From CAYNJW01 sp964397665 (lineage in GTDB: Archaea > Nanobdellota > Nanobdellia > Pacearchaeales > GW2011-AR1), in NCBI GenBank assembly GCA_964397665.1, contig CAYNJW010000008.1, forward strand, positions 1 to 30,909: a stretch of 30,909 nt of DNA, written 5' to 3'. How positions within the stretch are numbered: position 1 is the first letter of the stretch; the number at the start of each line of letters is the position of its first letter. Below, in pieces: positions 15,157-24,010 of the stretch. The notes below the pieces were generated by a model. It did no database searches and was not told where the DNA came from. It saw only the letters and a program-made list of their open reading frames with translations. A program made the translations under genes and the position numbers.

Positions 15157-15522
15157 TCAAATAACTTGTAAAAAGTCTTTTATATAGGTTGTATCTTTAG
15201 TTTTTTTATGAGAGTACACTCTTGAATAATCTCTGACCCTACTTTCTTCAATTTCCAAAGAAGACATTGTATGAATTAAAACTGGCAAATTACTAAAATG
15301 TTTAGAATATCTATTTTTAATTGCATGTATAAATTGAGTTCCATTCATTTTTGGCATATGTTCATCAGTTATTACTCCATCAAAAGATTTTTCATTTAAC
15401 AAAGCCACTAATCCTAGAAATCCATTAGATTTGATAGTCACTTCACAATCTTCATCTTTCAAAAGAGAAGAATATCTTTGTTGATGCATTGGAAAATCTT
15501 CCAATATCAATATCTTTTTCAT
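15157..15522 (-). CDS. Stand-alone CheY-like response regulator receiver
   Basis: A single phosphoreceiver domain of 121 aa with all key residues: acidic pair Glu8-Asp9 (ILEDF), phospho-acceptor Asp53 (VITDEHMPKMNG), Thr85 (VLIHTMSS) and Lys106 (YSHKKTKD). There is no output domain. No histidine kinase or chemotaxis gene lies nearby, so its partner must be elsewhere, or it may act on a host-derived signal. An ATTTATAAA box near 15543-15551 is centred about 25 bases upstream of the ATG, so the gene has its own leaderless promoter. In DPANN genomes two-component systems are sparse. Confidence 0.9.
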   Translation of the reverse strand: MKKILILEDFPMHQQRYSSLLKDEDCEVTIKSNGFLGLVALLNEKSFDGVITDEHMPKMNGTQFIHAIKNRYSKHFSNLPVLIHTMSSLEIEESRVRDYSRVYSHKKTKDTTYIKDFLQVI

Positions 15523-15590
15523 AAGAATAATTGAAGATTTTAATTTATAAACCTTTAGGATTTTAACTACTTCAAGATTACAACTTGTAA

Positions 15591-16403
15591 TTATTTGCCC
15601 AATTCTTCACATTCCTTTTTCCAAGGACAACTTCTACATTTACCAAAACTATTTGGATATTTTAAATTTCTTCCTTCAAGAACTTCTCTAACTTCAAGAA
15701 TAATATTTCTAACTTTCTTTTTCTTTTCATCGTCTATTGAAATAAAATGTCTTACATTTCCAGTTTCTAAAATTCCTTTAGAGATTTGTGTATTGAATTT
15801 TTCTTCTAACATCATTGCGTAACAAGTAACTTGAATTTCGTCAGAAGGCCAAACCCTATCGGCAACCCTTGTTTTCAATTCAAAAGGAAGGATTTCATCT
15901 TTAGAAATAAGGACCCTATCTGCACGACCCTTAAGACCCAAGTTTCTAGAGACAAGAATCATTTCAGAAACATATTTTGGTTCTAAGTTTTTCCAGAGTT
16001 CCTCACCGACAAATCCTTTTCTCATAGCTTCATCAATTGTTTCAGCACGGGGGAGAATTTCTCTTTGAAGAGCATCTACAATTTTATTATGCAATTCTCC
16101 AACATTGATTTCAAATTCTTTAATTTTATTAACATTTTCTTCAAAAACTTTATGAATGCATAACTCTAGAAGGGCATTGAATTTTTCAATCACTTGAGGT
16201 TTTTTTAAACTTCCAAAACTGCAAACTAATTTTTCTTCTTTATTTGAAAATTCTTCAAGAACATTATGTCTAATTAATCCTTCAGTCATTGCTTTATTTG
16301 CTGGTTGCCTTAAACCTTTAACTTTTTCAAGATAATATTTTCTAGCACAGTACATATAAGCAGACAATTCAGTAACGCTCAGCAATCTTTTACCACCTTC
16401 CAT
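15591..16403 (-). CDS. Solo Cas4-like RecB-family nuclease
   Basis: Cas4-type exonucleases combine a PD-(D/E)XK core with a 4Fe-4S cluster. Cluster ligands are Cys19 (YMYCARKYYLEKV) and Cys256, Cys259 and Cys265 (CRSCPWKKEC). The nuclease core has His46 (GLIRHNVLEEF), Asp in GRADRVL, Glu-x-Lys in PFELKTR, and the QVTCYAMML motif that follows. Length (270 aa) is a little above the usual 190-220, with a helical insert after His46. There is no CRISPR array and no cas1 or cas2 in the window. The primase and PCNA genes lie just beyond, so this is more likely a replication or repair nuclease than an adaptation protein. A TATAAA-type box lies about 25 bases upstream of the start. Confidence 0.85.
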   Translation of the reverse strand: MEGGKRLLSVTELSAYMYCARKYYLEKVKGLRQPANKAMTEGLIRHNVLEEFSNKEEKLVCSFGSLKKPQVIEKFNALLELCIHKVFEENVNKIKEFEINVGELHNKIVDALQREILPRAETIDEAMRKGFVGEELWKNLEPKYVSEMILVSRNLGLKGRADRVLISKDEILPFELKTRVADRVWPSDEIQVTCYAMMLEEKFNTQISKGILETGNVRHFISIDDEKKKKVRNIILEVREVLEGRNLKYPNSFGKCRSCPWKKECEELGK

Positions 16404-16447
16404 TAGTTAAGAAAACTTGAAGAGTTTATAAGATTTATCTAATTTTT

Positions 16448-18079
16448 TCAAATTTCAAAACCCTTTCCAGTAGAATATTTTCGTTTTTTATTTTCAGAGT
16501 TTTCAATATCTGATTTTCTAACGCTTGCACTCCAATTACCATTTTTTCCTTTTTTTGCTTTAGCTCTTAAAGCTTCACGAATTGTAAAATTGATTGGATT
16601 TTTAACTCCTGCAGTTTCAGAAAAAACACCAAGCTCTTTGTAAATTGGTTTATCATAATTCGGTGGCATTCGTTTGTTTTTAATTCCCCAAGAAATTTGG
16701 CTTCGAATATATCCTTCTTTAAGAGGTTTATAATTTTTTTTATTCCATTCAGAGAATTTTTCAGTTAAATATTCTTCAGGAAAATCAAGTGATGAAAAAA
16801 ATGAGACCAAAACACTAAGTGCTCTTTTTCTACCGTCGCTCTTAATTCCTTTTAATAGTTTTTTAATAACTGGAGGGAACATATTTTCAGAAATTGTCAA
16901 ACCTTTCAAATCAATGCTTTTTCCAGTAAATTTCTTTGGAGCTTCTACTGGCTGATTTTTCCTTCCCCATTCTATCGACCTTTCTAAAAGATTTTTAGCT
17001 TCACAAGGTTTAGAATTTGGCATAAATGAGCGAATTTCTTTAACTTTCAAAACATCAGCATCTGTTGGTTTAAAATTATCAATTTCATCAATATCTAAAA
17101 CTTTTGAAACAAATGCTGTTTTTTCATGTAAAGAATAAGGTGCCCTAAATAAATGTCTTGATGAAACTAAGACTACATCAATAGCATCTTCAGTAGATTT
17201 AATAGTTTTTTCTTCCTTAAATTCCATATCTGATTTTTTAATTTCTTCACCAACTGTAGATATTTTACAATACTTGCAAAAGTTTATTTTTCTTTCACCA
17301 ACCAAATCCATCTTTGCATTGCAACTTGGACAAAGCATTGGAGTCTTTTTTTTAATTGGGCTTTCTAATTCTCCCTTGCATCTTCTGTCAGGACATAAAT
17401 ATTTGAAGAATACTTTTCTTTCTATTGGTTTTTTACACTTTGGACAAACAGTTTCAACAGTCAATTCACCAGTTTCTTCTAATTTGTCTCGCCCGGTCAA
17501 TCTCAAGATTTCAAGATTCATTGGTTCACGAATAAGACTAAATAAATATCCTGCAATATATCTTGGCCATTCAGGAAACTTATCTTTTGTTAAATCCTCT
17601 CCAATTTTTTCTGGAAATGCCTTAAATGGGACAATCATATGAAATCCCTTGCTTCCACTAAATTTAATTCCTACATTATTTACTCCATGTTTTTCTAACT
17701 GTTCTAATAAGAGTCTAGCAGCGATTTTAGAATAATCCAAGAATTTAGAATCAATATCTATCAGAAAATCCCATCCTTGTTTAATTTCATTATATTGTTC
17801 TGGAGTCATATCAGTATTGATATCTAAGGGGTTTGTCCAAATTTCCTCACTACAATGGAAGCTAGTAGCACCTTTTTTAACAAGTGTAAAAATATCAGAG
17901 GGATAATCTAAGCAATCTGGACGCTTACCAAAATATTCATTATTAAAATTTGGAACTATTTCCCTATTTTTACAAAACTTATAAATAGCATTTTGAACGT
18001 CTAGCCTAGAATAATATGATTGTGCAACAATCTGAACTTTCTTTTTTCTCTCATCTTTAGTATTTTGTGTAACTCCCAT
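16448..18079 (-). CDS. Fused DNA primase PriS-PriL (single chain)
   Basis: In DPANN such as Nanoarchaeum the small (PriS) and large (PriL) subunits of the archaeal primase are joined in a compact protein. The PriS part has catalytic Asp108-x-Asp110 (WDFLIDIDSK), SGSKGFHMIVP (141-151) and RHLFRAPYSLHEKT. Between the halves of PriS is a zinc-ribbon insert with four Cys pairs (212/215, 229/234, 250/253, 268/271). The C-terminal part resembles the PriL C-domain (MFPPVIKKLL, then MPPNYDKPIYKELGVF). At the usual Fe-S positions it has Val, Tyr and Phe instead of Cys, so the cluster is probably lost. I chose the ATG at 18079 over an upstream TTG because a TATTTT/TTATAA box lies about 26 bases before it. 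The gene sits between cas4 and pcn. Confidence 0.88.
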   Translation of the reverse strand: MGVTQNTKDERKKKVQIVAQSYYSRLDVQNAIYKFCKNREIVPNFNNEYFGKRPDCLDYPSDIFTLVKKGATSFHCSEEIWTNPLDINTDMTPEQYNEIKQGWDFLIDIDSKFLDYSKIAARLLLEQLEKHGVNNVGIKFSGSKGFHMIVPFKAFPEKIGEDLTKDKFPEWPRYIAGYLFSLIREPMNLEILRLTGRDKLEETGELTVETVCPKCKKPIERKVFFKYLCPDRRCKGELESPIKKKTPMLCPSCNAKMDLVGERKINFCKYCKISTVGEEIKKSDMEFKEEKTIKSTEDAIDVVLVSSRHLFRAPYSLHEKTAFVSKVLDIDEIDNFKPTDADVLKVKEIRSFMPNSKPCEAKNLLERSIEWGRKNQPVEAPKKFTGKSIDLKGLTISENMFPPVIKKLLKGIKSDGRKRALSVLVSFFSSLDFPEEYLTEKFSEWNKKNYKPLKEGYIRSQISWGIKNKRMPPNYDKPIYKELGVFSETAGVKNPINFTIREALRAKAKKGKNGNWSASVRKSDIENSENKKRKYSTGKGFEI

Positions 18080-18121
18080 AACTATTAACAATTTTTAAGA
18101 TTTTATAAGGACTATTATACT

Positions 18122-18451
18122 CTACTTAACTTTAATTGTTTTTAAAAACTTTCTAATCAAGCCTAATTTCAATATTGGCAATTCATCAAAATGTTTTTGA
18201 AAACTGTGTGCTATGCAGTTGTTATCTTCAAATTTAAAACTTGCTTTGACTAAAGGGCTTTCACCTAATAAATCTCTTTCACCGTTAAGTTTTCCATAAA
18301 GTGACGAAGTTCCATCTGAGACAGCAAATGTAACCGAATCCTCGTATATCTTAGCTTTGTCATATTTTAATCCTTCACATGAAGAAACAAAATCTAAATC
18401 TAAGTCATTATTTCCATGAGTAATTAGTCTAGTTTTTGAGTTTTTATTCAT
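18122..18451 (-). CDS. Hypothetical protein (109 aa)
   Basis: I do not recognise this protein. The middle (DSVTFAVSDGTSSLYGKLNG) looks beta-rich. The C-terminus is an amphipathic basic helix (LPILKLGLIRKFLKTIKVK). Two Cys are present but no metal-binding pattern. No signal peptide is visible. It has its own promoter-like TTTATAA about 28 bases upstream of the ATG and is divergent from pcn. The primase gene lies downstream on the same strand, 42 bases away. The coding call rests on the uninterrupted frame, promoter spacing and fit in a gene-dense region. Confidence 0.5.
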   Translation of the reverse strand: MNKNSKTRLITHGNNDLDLDFVSSCEGLKYDKAKIYEDSVTFAVSDGTSSLYGKLNGERDLLGESPLVKASFKFEDNNCIAHSFQKHFDELPILKLGLIRKFLKTIKVK

Positions 18452-18529
18452 TGAGGGACTTGAGTTTTAGAGTAATTTATAATAACTGAGATAATCTTCA
18501 AGTAGATTACAATTTAAGAACAACAATCC

Positions 18530-18537
18530 TTATAAAG
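18530..18537 (+). promoter_or_regulatory. TATA box of pcn (leaderless)
   Basis: TTATAAAG is centred about 25 bases before the PCNA ATG, with no SD before the start. It is one half of a divergent promoter region shared with the unknown gene at 18122-18451. Confidence 0.6.
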
Positions 18538-18557
18538 AATAGTTATTAAATAATCTT

Positions 18558-19280
18558 ATGCGAGTAAAAATTGATAACCCGAAGATTATAGCAGATGCGA
18601 TAAGCATAGTTTCAGAGATAGTTTCAGAAGTAAGAATCAAATTGCTTGAAGATGGAATGTCAATAGTGGCCGTTGATCCGGCAAATGTGGCAATGGTAAT
18701 TTTTAAAATTCCAAAAGAAAGTTTTTCAGAGTATGAAAAAGGGACTGAAGTTTGGGGAGTTAATTTAGATGATTTAAAGAGAATTTTGAAAAGAGCTTCC
18801 ACATCGGGTTCTGTAGTCTTGGAGCAAGAAGAAAACAGATTAAATATTACTATTTTTGATAAAATAAAAAGAAATTTCACATTATCTTTAATAGAAGTAG
18901 AATCAGAAGATAAAGAAGAACCAGAATTATCCTTCGGTGCAAAAGTTGAGATAGATTCAGACACTTTAGCCCAAGCAATCGAAGATTGTGCAATTGTTGC
19001 AGATTCTTGCACATTAACAACAGGAGAAGGATTCTTTTTAGTACAAGGAGCTGGAAGTCTTAATTCTGCTAAAGCAGAGTTTTCTCAGGATGAAGCAGAT
19101 ATAGAAGGAATCTCAATTTCAAAGTATTCTTTAGAGTATATTATGAAGTTTATGAAAGCAAAGAAGATTTCTAAGAAAGCAATAGTAAAATTTTCAGATG
19201 ATTTCCCATTAAGGCTTGAATTTCCTGGAGAAAAATTAGGAATAGCTTTCGTTTTAGCACCAAGAGTTGAAAATAATTAA
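18558..19280 (+). CDS. pcn: DNA polymerase sliding clamp (PCNA)
   Basis: PCNA forms a trimeric ring that tethers polymerase, ligase, FEN1 and other factors to DNA. Two repeated clamp domains are visible: IIADAISIVSEIVSEVRIKL and GMSIVAVDPANVAMVIFKIP in the first half, the linker around residues 115-130, and GISISKYSLEYIMKFMKAKK then VKFSDDFPLRLEF in the second. The C-terminus, FVLAPRVENN, matches archaeal clamps ending in the APRVE motif. Length (240 aa) is typical. With the primase and Cas4 on the other strand it forms a replication/repair neighbourhood. The start is fixed by the TATA box 25 bases upstream. Confidence 0.97.
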   Translation: MRVKIDNPKIIADAISIVSEIVSEVRIKLLEDGMSIVAVDPANVAMVIFKIPKESFSEYEKGTEVWGVNLDDLKRILKRASTSGSVVLEQEENRLNITIFDKIKRNFTLSLIEVESEDKEEPELSFGAKVEIDSDTLAQAIEDCAIVADSCTLTTGEGFFLVQGAGSLNSAKAEFSQDEADIEGISISKYSLEYIMKFMKAKKISKKAIVKFSDDFPLRLEFPGEKLGIAFVLAPRVENN

Positions 19281-19365
19281 TAATCCATAAGTTAATAATT
19301 TTTGATTGATTTTAGAACAAAACAAAATAATCTTCTTTCAATATCTTTAAACTATGTATACTCCT

Positions 19366-19415
19366 ACTAGTATTGGTTTGAATAATCCGAAGCATTTAAA
19401 TAGGAAGTTACTAGT
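19366..19415 (+). promoter_or_regulatory. Two ACTAGT palindromes around a TATA box
   Basis: ACTAGT occurs at 19366-19371 and 19410-19415, on either side of TTTAAATA (19395-19402). The TATA box is about 26 bases before the winged-helix ATG at 19425. The second palindrome would sit between the TATA box and the start, a position where a bound repressor blocks initiation. Regulation by the encoded winged-helix protein is an inference. Confidence 0.4.
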
Positions 19416-19424
19416 GTATATTCA

Positions 19425-19607
19425 ATGGATATATCTAAGACAATTATAAAAATTTTAGAAAAGGAGAAAATTGTTACAAGTTCAGAGATTGCAGAAAAGG
19501 CAAATGTTTCTTGGAATACTGCAGAAAGGCACCTTTTAGGTCTTGCAATAGACGGAAAATTAGAGAGAATTAAAAAAGCGGGGGTGAATTTATGGGTGGT
19601 AAAATAA
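19425..19607 (+). CDS. Small winged-helix DNA-binding protein
   Basis: The 60-aa protein is a bare winged helix-turn-helix: helix 1 IIKILEKEKIVT, helix 2 SSEIAEKANVS, recognition helix WNTAERHLLGLAIDG, then the wing KLERIKKAGVNLWVVK. It resembles ArsR/MarR-type or Rio-type wHTH domains without any effector part. Its end overlaps the first pilin-like gene by 16 bases, so it heads the cassette operon. ACTAGT palindromes flank its TATA box. It is probably a transcriptional regulator of the downstream surface-protein genes, perhaps of its own promoter as well. Confidence 0.75.
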   Translation: MDISKTIIKILEKEKIVTSSEIAEKANVSWNTAERHLLGLAIDGKLERIKKAGVNLWVVK

Positions 19608-20350
19608 AGAGAGGACAAGTAACAATTTTTATTTTGCTCGGAATTTTAATTGTTGTTGGAATTGTTTTTATGTTTTCTTTTAAAGATGGAATCACAAATC
19701 TATTCAGAGAAGATTTAGATATTAATTCTGAGATTCAACAATGTATAGAAGAAGGAGTAACACAAGAAATAAATAATATTTTAGAAACTGGCGGAAAACC
19801 AGAATCAAATTTGAAGATTAATAATCTTGGAGTTAATTATACTTATGTTTGTTATCAGAAATCAAATTATTTAACATGTGTAAATTTAAATCCTGCCCCA
19901 ATTTCCTCAGCAGAGTCTCTTTTAAAGAAAAAAACAGAAGAGAAAACAAAAGAATGTTTTTCAAGGGCTTTAGATAAAATGAGTGATGAAGGTTACAAAA
20001 TTGAAGAAAAAGAGTTAAAATATTCTATAGCATTAGTTCCAAGCAGTATCCTAATCTCTATAAAAAAACCTTTAAGTTTTTCAAAAGAAGAATCAACAAA
20101 AGTTTTCGAAGATTTTAGTTTTGAGGTTAAATCAAAACTTTATGATATTTTAAATTTGGTTAGAGAAATTATAAATCAAGAATCACAATATTGTTATTTT
20201 GATTATGTTGGTCTTATGGCACTTTATCCAGAGTTTAAAATAACTAGAACAAATATTGATGGTTCAAGGTTATACACTATAAAAAACAAATTAACAAATG
20301 AAGAAATTAAATTTGCAGTAAGGGGATGTGCAATCCCTCAAGGAATATGA
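19592..20350 (+). CDS. Cassette gene A1: pilin-like KRGQVTIF protein
   Basis: This 252-aa protein begins MGGKIKRG, then QVTIFILLGILIVVGIVFMF, a class III (prepilin peptidase) signal and a long hydrophobic helix. Cleavage after KRG is expected. Glu at +5 of classic pilins is missing. The exported part has conserved Cys in YVCYQKSNYLTCVNLNPAP, and KTKECFSRAL, and SSILISIKK; the domain ends IKFAVRGCAIPQGI. Two paralogs follow at 24011 and 28062. GGGGTGA (19581-19587), four bases before the ATG, is a likely SD. The stop overlaps the start of B1 as ATGA. I infer that A and B products are made together and meet outside the cell. The function of the family is unknown to me. Confidence 0.78.
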   Translation: MGGKIKRGQVTIFILLGILIVVGIVFMFSFKDGITNLFREDLDINSEIQQCIEEGVTQEINNILETGGKPESNLKINNLGVNYTYVCYQKSNYLTCVNLNPAPISSAESLLKKKTEEKTKECFSRALDKMSDEGYKIEEKELKYSIALVPSSILISIKKPLSFSKEESTKVFEDFSFEVKSKLYDILNLVREIINQESQYCYFDYVGLMALYPEFKITRTNIDGSRLYTIKNKLTNEEIKFAVRGCAIPQGI

Positions 20351-23300
20351 AAATAGAAAAACAAATAAAATTCACAGCGATTACAGAGATTTTTTTAGTT
20401 TTAATATCAATTTTTGCATTTGCATATATAATCGGTCAGGCAGATTTAGATTTAGAAAAATTTGGTGTAAAAGGTGAAGATGATGATAATCCTTTATTAA
20501 ATTTTACAAAATTAGTATTGAATAAAATTTTCTCTCCAATTCTTCCTTTGGTTTCAGCAGAAGCGGCTGGTTGTTGCGAGAATACTTTAAAAGAAGAAGT
20601 ATGTGCATTTGTTCCAGATAAGGAGTGTGAAACAGATTCAAATTTTGCCCAAAATCAGTTTTGTGATACAACTACTTTTTGTAAGAAAGGGTGTTGTGTT
20701 GATGATACAAAAGGAACTTGTAGCAAAAATACTCCTAAGTCTCTTTGTGATAATGGAAGGTGGATTTCCGATGGAAATTGTAATATTCAAGAATGTGATT
20801 TAGGATGTTGTAATCTTGGGGTAAATGGGATTTTAACAACACAAGCACAATGTGAGATTTATACAAATACTTTGGTTTTGGGAGAAAATAAAATTTTAGA
20901 TTGGGACCCTTCAATTTCTGAGCAAGAATGTTTGTTCAATGCACAAAATGAGAAATTAGGTGCTTGTATTTCAGAATCTCCAAACGGAGAGAAAGAATGT
21001 AAAGTTAACACTAACAAAGAATGTTTTTCTTTAACAGGTTCAAGCAGCAGTTTTTATGAGGGGAAATTATGTACCTCAGAAGCCTTGGGAACAGTTTGTA
21101 AAAAAACAGAATTAACAACTTGTTTAGAGGGCAAAGACCAAGTTTACTTTTTAGATTCTTGCGGTAATCCAGCAAACATTTATGATTCTTCAAAAGTAAA
21201 TGACCAGACTTATTGGGAGAATATAATTTCTCCAGAAATGTCTTGTAATCCAAATTCTGGAAATGAAAACTCAAAATCTTGTGGAAATTGTAATTCTTTT
21301 TTTGGAGGTAAATGTGCAATTTCAGATAAATTTAAACCAGTTTACGGATCTAATTATTGTAAGCCAACATTATGTATCGAGGATGGAGTTAAATATAAGA
21401 ATGGAGAATCTTGGTGCATTTATGATGGAAGAATAGGTGATGGAAATGATGTTCCTGGTTCGAGACATTGGAGACATGTTTGTATTGATGGAGTGGTTGA
21501 TGTTGAAGCTTGTGCAGATTTTAGAAGTGAAATTTGTGTTGAACAAGACACAACAGATTATGATGGAAATGAAGTTATGTTCAGACAATCTTTTTGTAGG
21601 CCAAATAATTGGAGAGAGTGTATTTTTTCAAATAGTGATGAAAAATTAAAAAAATTAAAAATTCTTGATTGTACAACTAAACAAATCAATGGCGGTGGAA
21701 ACTTTGATGTGGAGTTTACTACGCCTTCTTTCCCTCCAGGGTATGATTTTAAAGGAGAAAAAAATATAGCAAGTGCAGAGGAATTATGTTCTGTTGGAAA
21801 TTTTGAATGCACCCAGACAAAAGTAAAAGATACTTGGTCAGGATGTGAAATTGTTGATGGAGAAAATTGTTTATCCGATAAAACTTTAGAAGAAATGAAC
21901 GATTTTTGTCGTTCGCTTGGAGATTGCGGTTTATCTGTAAATATTGTTGGAGATTTATCAAAAGGATGTAGTGTAGAGAACGGCGGTTCTTTTTCAGAAG
22001 AGTATAAGAAAATTCTTAAAACTTTTGCAAATCCGGTAAAAGGACAATTTGCAAAAATAGGTGACATGCATAAATACTTAGAAGCTGCAGGACTTTATTC
22101 ACCAGAATCTGAGGAAGCAGATGACGGTCTTGAAAAAATTAGTTCAGTTACAAACTCAATAGGTATGGGTGCAGGAGCAGCAGGATATATGTTAGCTTCA
22201 GCATATCCAGTAATTGTTACCGGAGCGACTTATTCTTCAACTGGAACCTTATTAACTACTACAACTTCTTCACAGCTTTTAGGTTCATTTGGTGGTGCAA
22301 TGATGGGTGCTGCAATTGGTGCAATGATTGGTAGTTGGTTAGCAAAAAAAGGTGGTGCAAATCCTGGTTGGGCAGTTGTTGCAACTGTTGCTGGAGCTTT
22401 GGCAGGTGCAATTGTTGGTGCTTACATAACTACAGCTGGAAGTGTAATGGGGGGTTTAGGAGCAATGTCTACCACCCTTTTTATGATACCTTTTTTTGGA
22501 TGGATAGTATATATTATCTTAGTAGTCGTAATGGTTATAGCTTCTTTTATGGGTTCAGATTGTAAATCTACAACTGTTGAATTTAAATGTAAACCTTGGA
22601 CACCACCCAAAGGAGGAAAAAAATGTCATGAATGTAATAATAATCCTTCAAAGCCATGTTCAAAATATCGTTGTGAGTCTTTGGGGCAAGCTTGTGAATT
22701 TATCAATCCAGGAACAACTGAGGCATCTTGTGAACCAAAAGTTTTTGAAACAATTCCTCCAAGGATTTTAGTTGAGAAAAATATTAGTGGTTTAAAATAT
22801 GATAAAATAAATGGTGGTTTCGAAGTTAAAACTTTGGATAATAATTGTTTAAAACCTTATAAAGTTTATAACTTAAATTTTAAAACAGATGAACCTGCAG
22901 AGTGCAAATATTCTTTGACTTTAGAAAAATGGGATGACATGGATGAGCATTTCGGTTCTGTTTATCAAATTTATAATCATTCCTTGCCTTTAACACTTCC
23001 AGACCCATCTGAAGGAAGGTCAAAAGGTTTAGATGTAACAGAAGATTTAGAAATATATGTTACTTGTAAAGACATTTGGGGAAATGAAATCATAAACCCT
23101 CCTTTCAAATTTTCTACTTGTGTTTTCGAAGGGGAAGATTTGACAGCTCCAAGAATTGTTGCTTCTTCACCAAAGGANNNNNNNNNNTTTAGTTGGATAT
23201 AATACTACTGAAAAAAAATTAACAATACAAGTAAATGAACCTTCACAATGTAAGTGGGCAAAACAAAGAGATATTGATTTTGATTCAATGACTAATGAGT

Positions 23301-24007
23301 TTGTGTGTGAGCAAGATATAAATAAGCGTGGATTTTATGGATATGATTGTATCTCAAAAGTTCCAATAGATTCTTTAGAAAACTTTTTTTATATAAAATG
23401 TCAAGATCAACAATGGCTCGAAGATCCTTCAAAGAGGGCAACAAATAAAGAAGATACAGTAATAACTCTTCGAAAAGTTTCAACACCTTTAAAGATTCTT
23501 TCAATCATTCCTTCGGAAGATTTAGAAACAAATACTGATATGAAAACTGTTGAAGTTGAAGTTGTTACAGAAGGTGGAGGAGAAACACATATTTGTTCCT
23601 ATGAAATTGCAGGAATTGGAGACTATTTTTATTCGACAGGAGAAAGTAGAACGCATAAACAATCATTAAATTTATTAACTGGGAGTTATAATTTAAAGAT
23701 AAATTGTGTTGACGAAACTGGAGATACGATTAGTGAAGAAAGACATTTTAGAATTGTTAAAGACGATAAAGTGCCAAAAATTGTAAGAGTAACAAAAGAA
23801 GGAAATTCAGTAGAGATTATTACTTCAGAAAAAGCGGAATGTAAATATTCTACAAAAAGCTGTAGTTTCAAGTGGGAAAATGCTACTTTAATTGGTTCAG
23901 ATATTCAGCACCAAATTTCAACAACAAATGGAGAAAAATACTATATTAAATGTAAAGACGAATGGGGAAATACAAAAAATTCTTGTTCGTTAATTTTAGG
24001 TGGATAA
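20347..24007 (+). CDS. Cassette gene B1: giant Cys-rich secreted protein with glycine-zipper block (internal gap)
   Basis: The start at 20347 overlaps the A1 stop (ATGA). A membrane helix lies at about residues 12-30. A Cys array starts at residue 75 (GCCEN ... CKKGCCVDDTKGTC ... CDLGCCNLG). The next blocks are CTSEALGTVCKKTELTTCLE, GESWCIYDGRIGDG, ADFRSEICVE and NDFCRSLGDCG. At about residues 600-735 there is a hydrophobic multi-pass block full of glycine zippers (GGAMMGAAIGAMIGSW). It is followed by CKPWTPPKGGKKCHEC and by C-terminal beta-type repeats with the signature EPAECKYS. Ten N at 23178-23187 interrupt the gene; the true gap is not 10 bases, because the frame shifts across it. The parts belong together, since B2 is collinear on both sides. 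Total length is about 1,220 residues. Confidence 0.8.
21061..21295 (+). repeat. 235-bp identical repeat, copy 1 (in B1)
   Basis: Every base of 21061-21295 is repeated at 25333-25567 at a spacing of 4,272 bases. Sequence on both sides diverges at once. It encodes the module from GKLCTSEALGTVC through KSCGNCN. The identity includes third codon positions, so it is recent. Confidence 0.97.
23178..23187. other. Assembly gap (10 N) inside B1
   Basis: Ten N follow CCAAAGGA. The reading frame before the gap and the frame after it differ by one register, so the real missing length is not a multiple that fits 10 bases. B2 has a short stretch here (about SPKNGSYVSSEATESN). Confidence 0.95.
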
Positions 24008-24010
24008 ATC

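Noticed and set aside
15591..16403. Sign of a CRISPR-Cas locus
   Set aside because: No direct-repeat array and no cas1, cas2 or effector gene are present in the window.
21558..22067. Antisense 169-codon frame within B1
   Set aside because: It is the reverse of a clearly coding Cys-rich region, with no promoter and low-complexity Ser/Pro/Phe content.
23156..23202. End of one gene and start of another around the 10-N gap
   Set aside because: Alignment with paralog B2 runs through both sides. The apparent stop and start are products of a wrong gap length.
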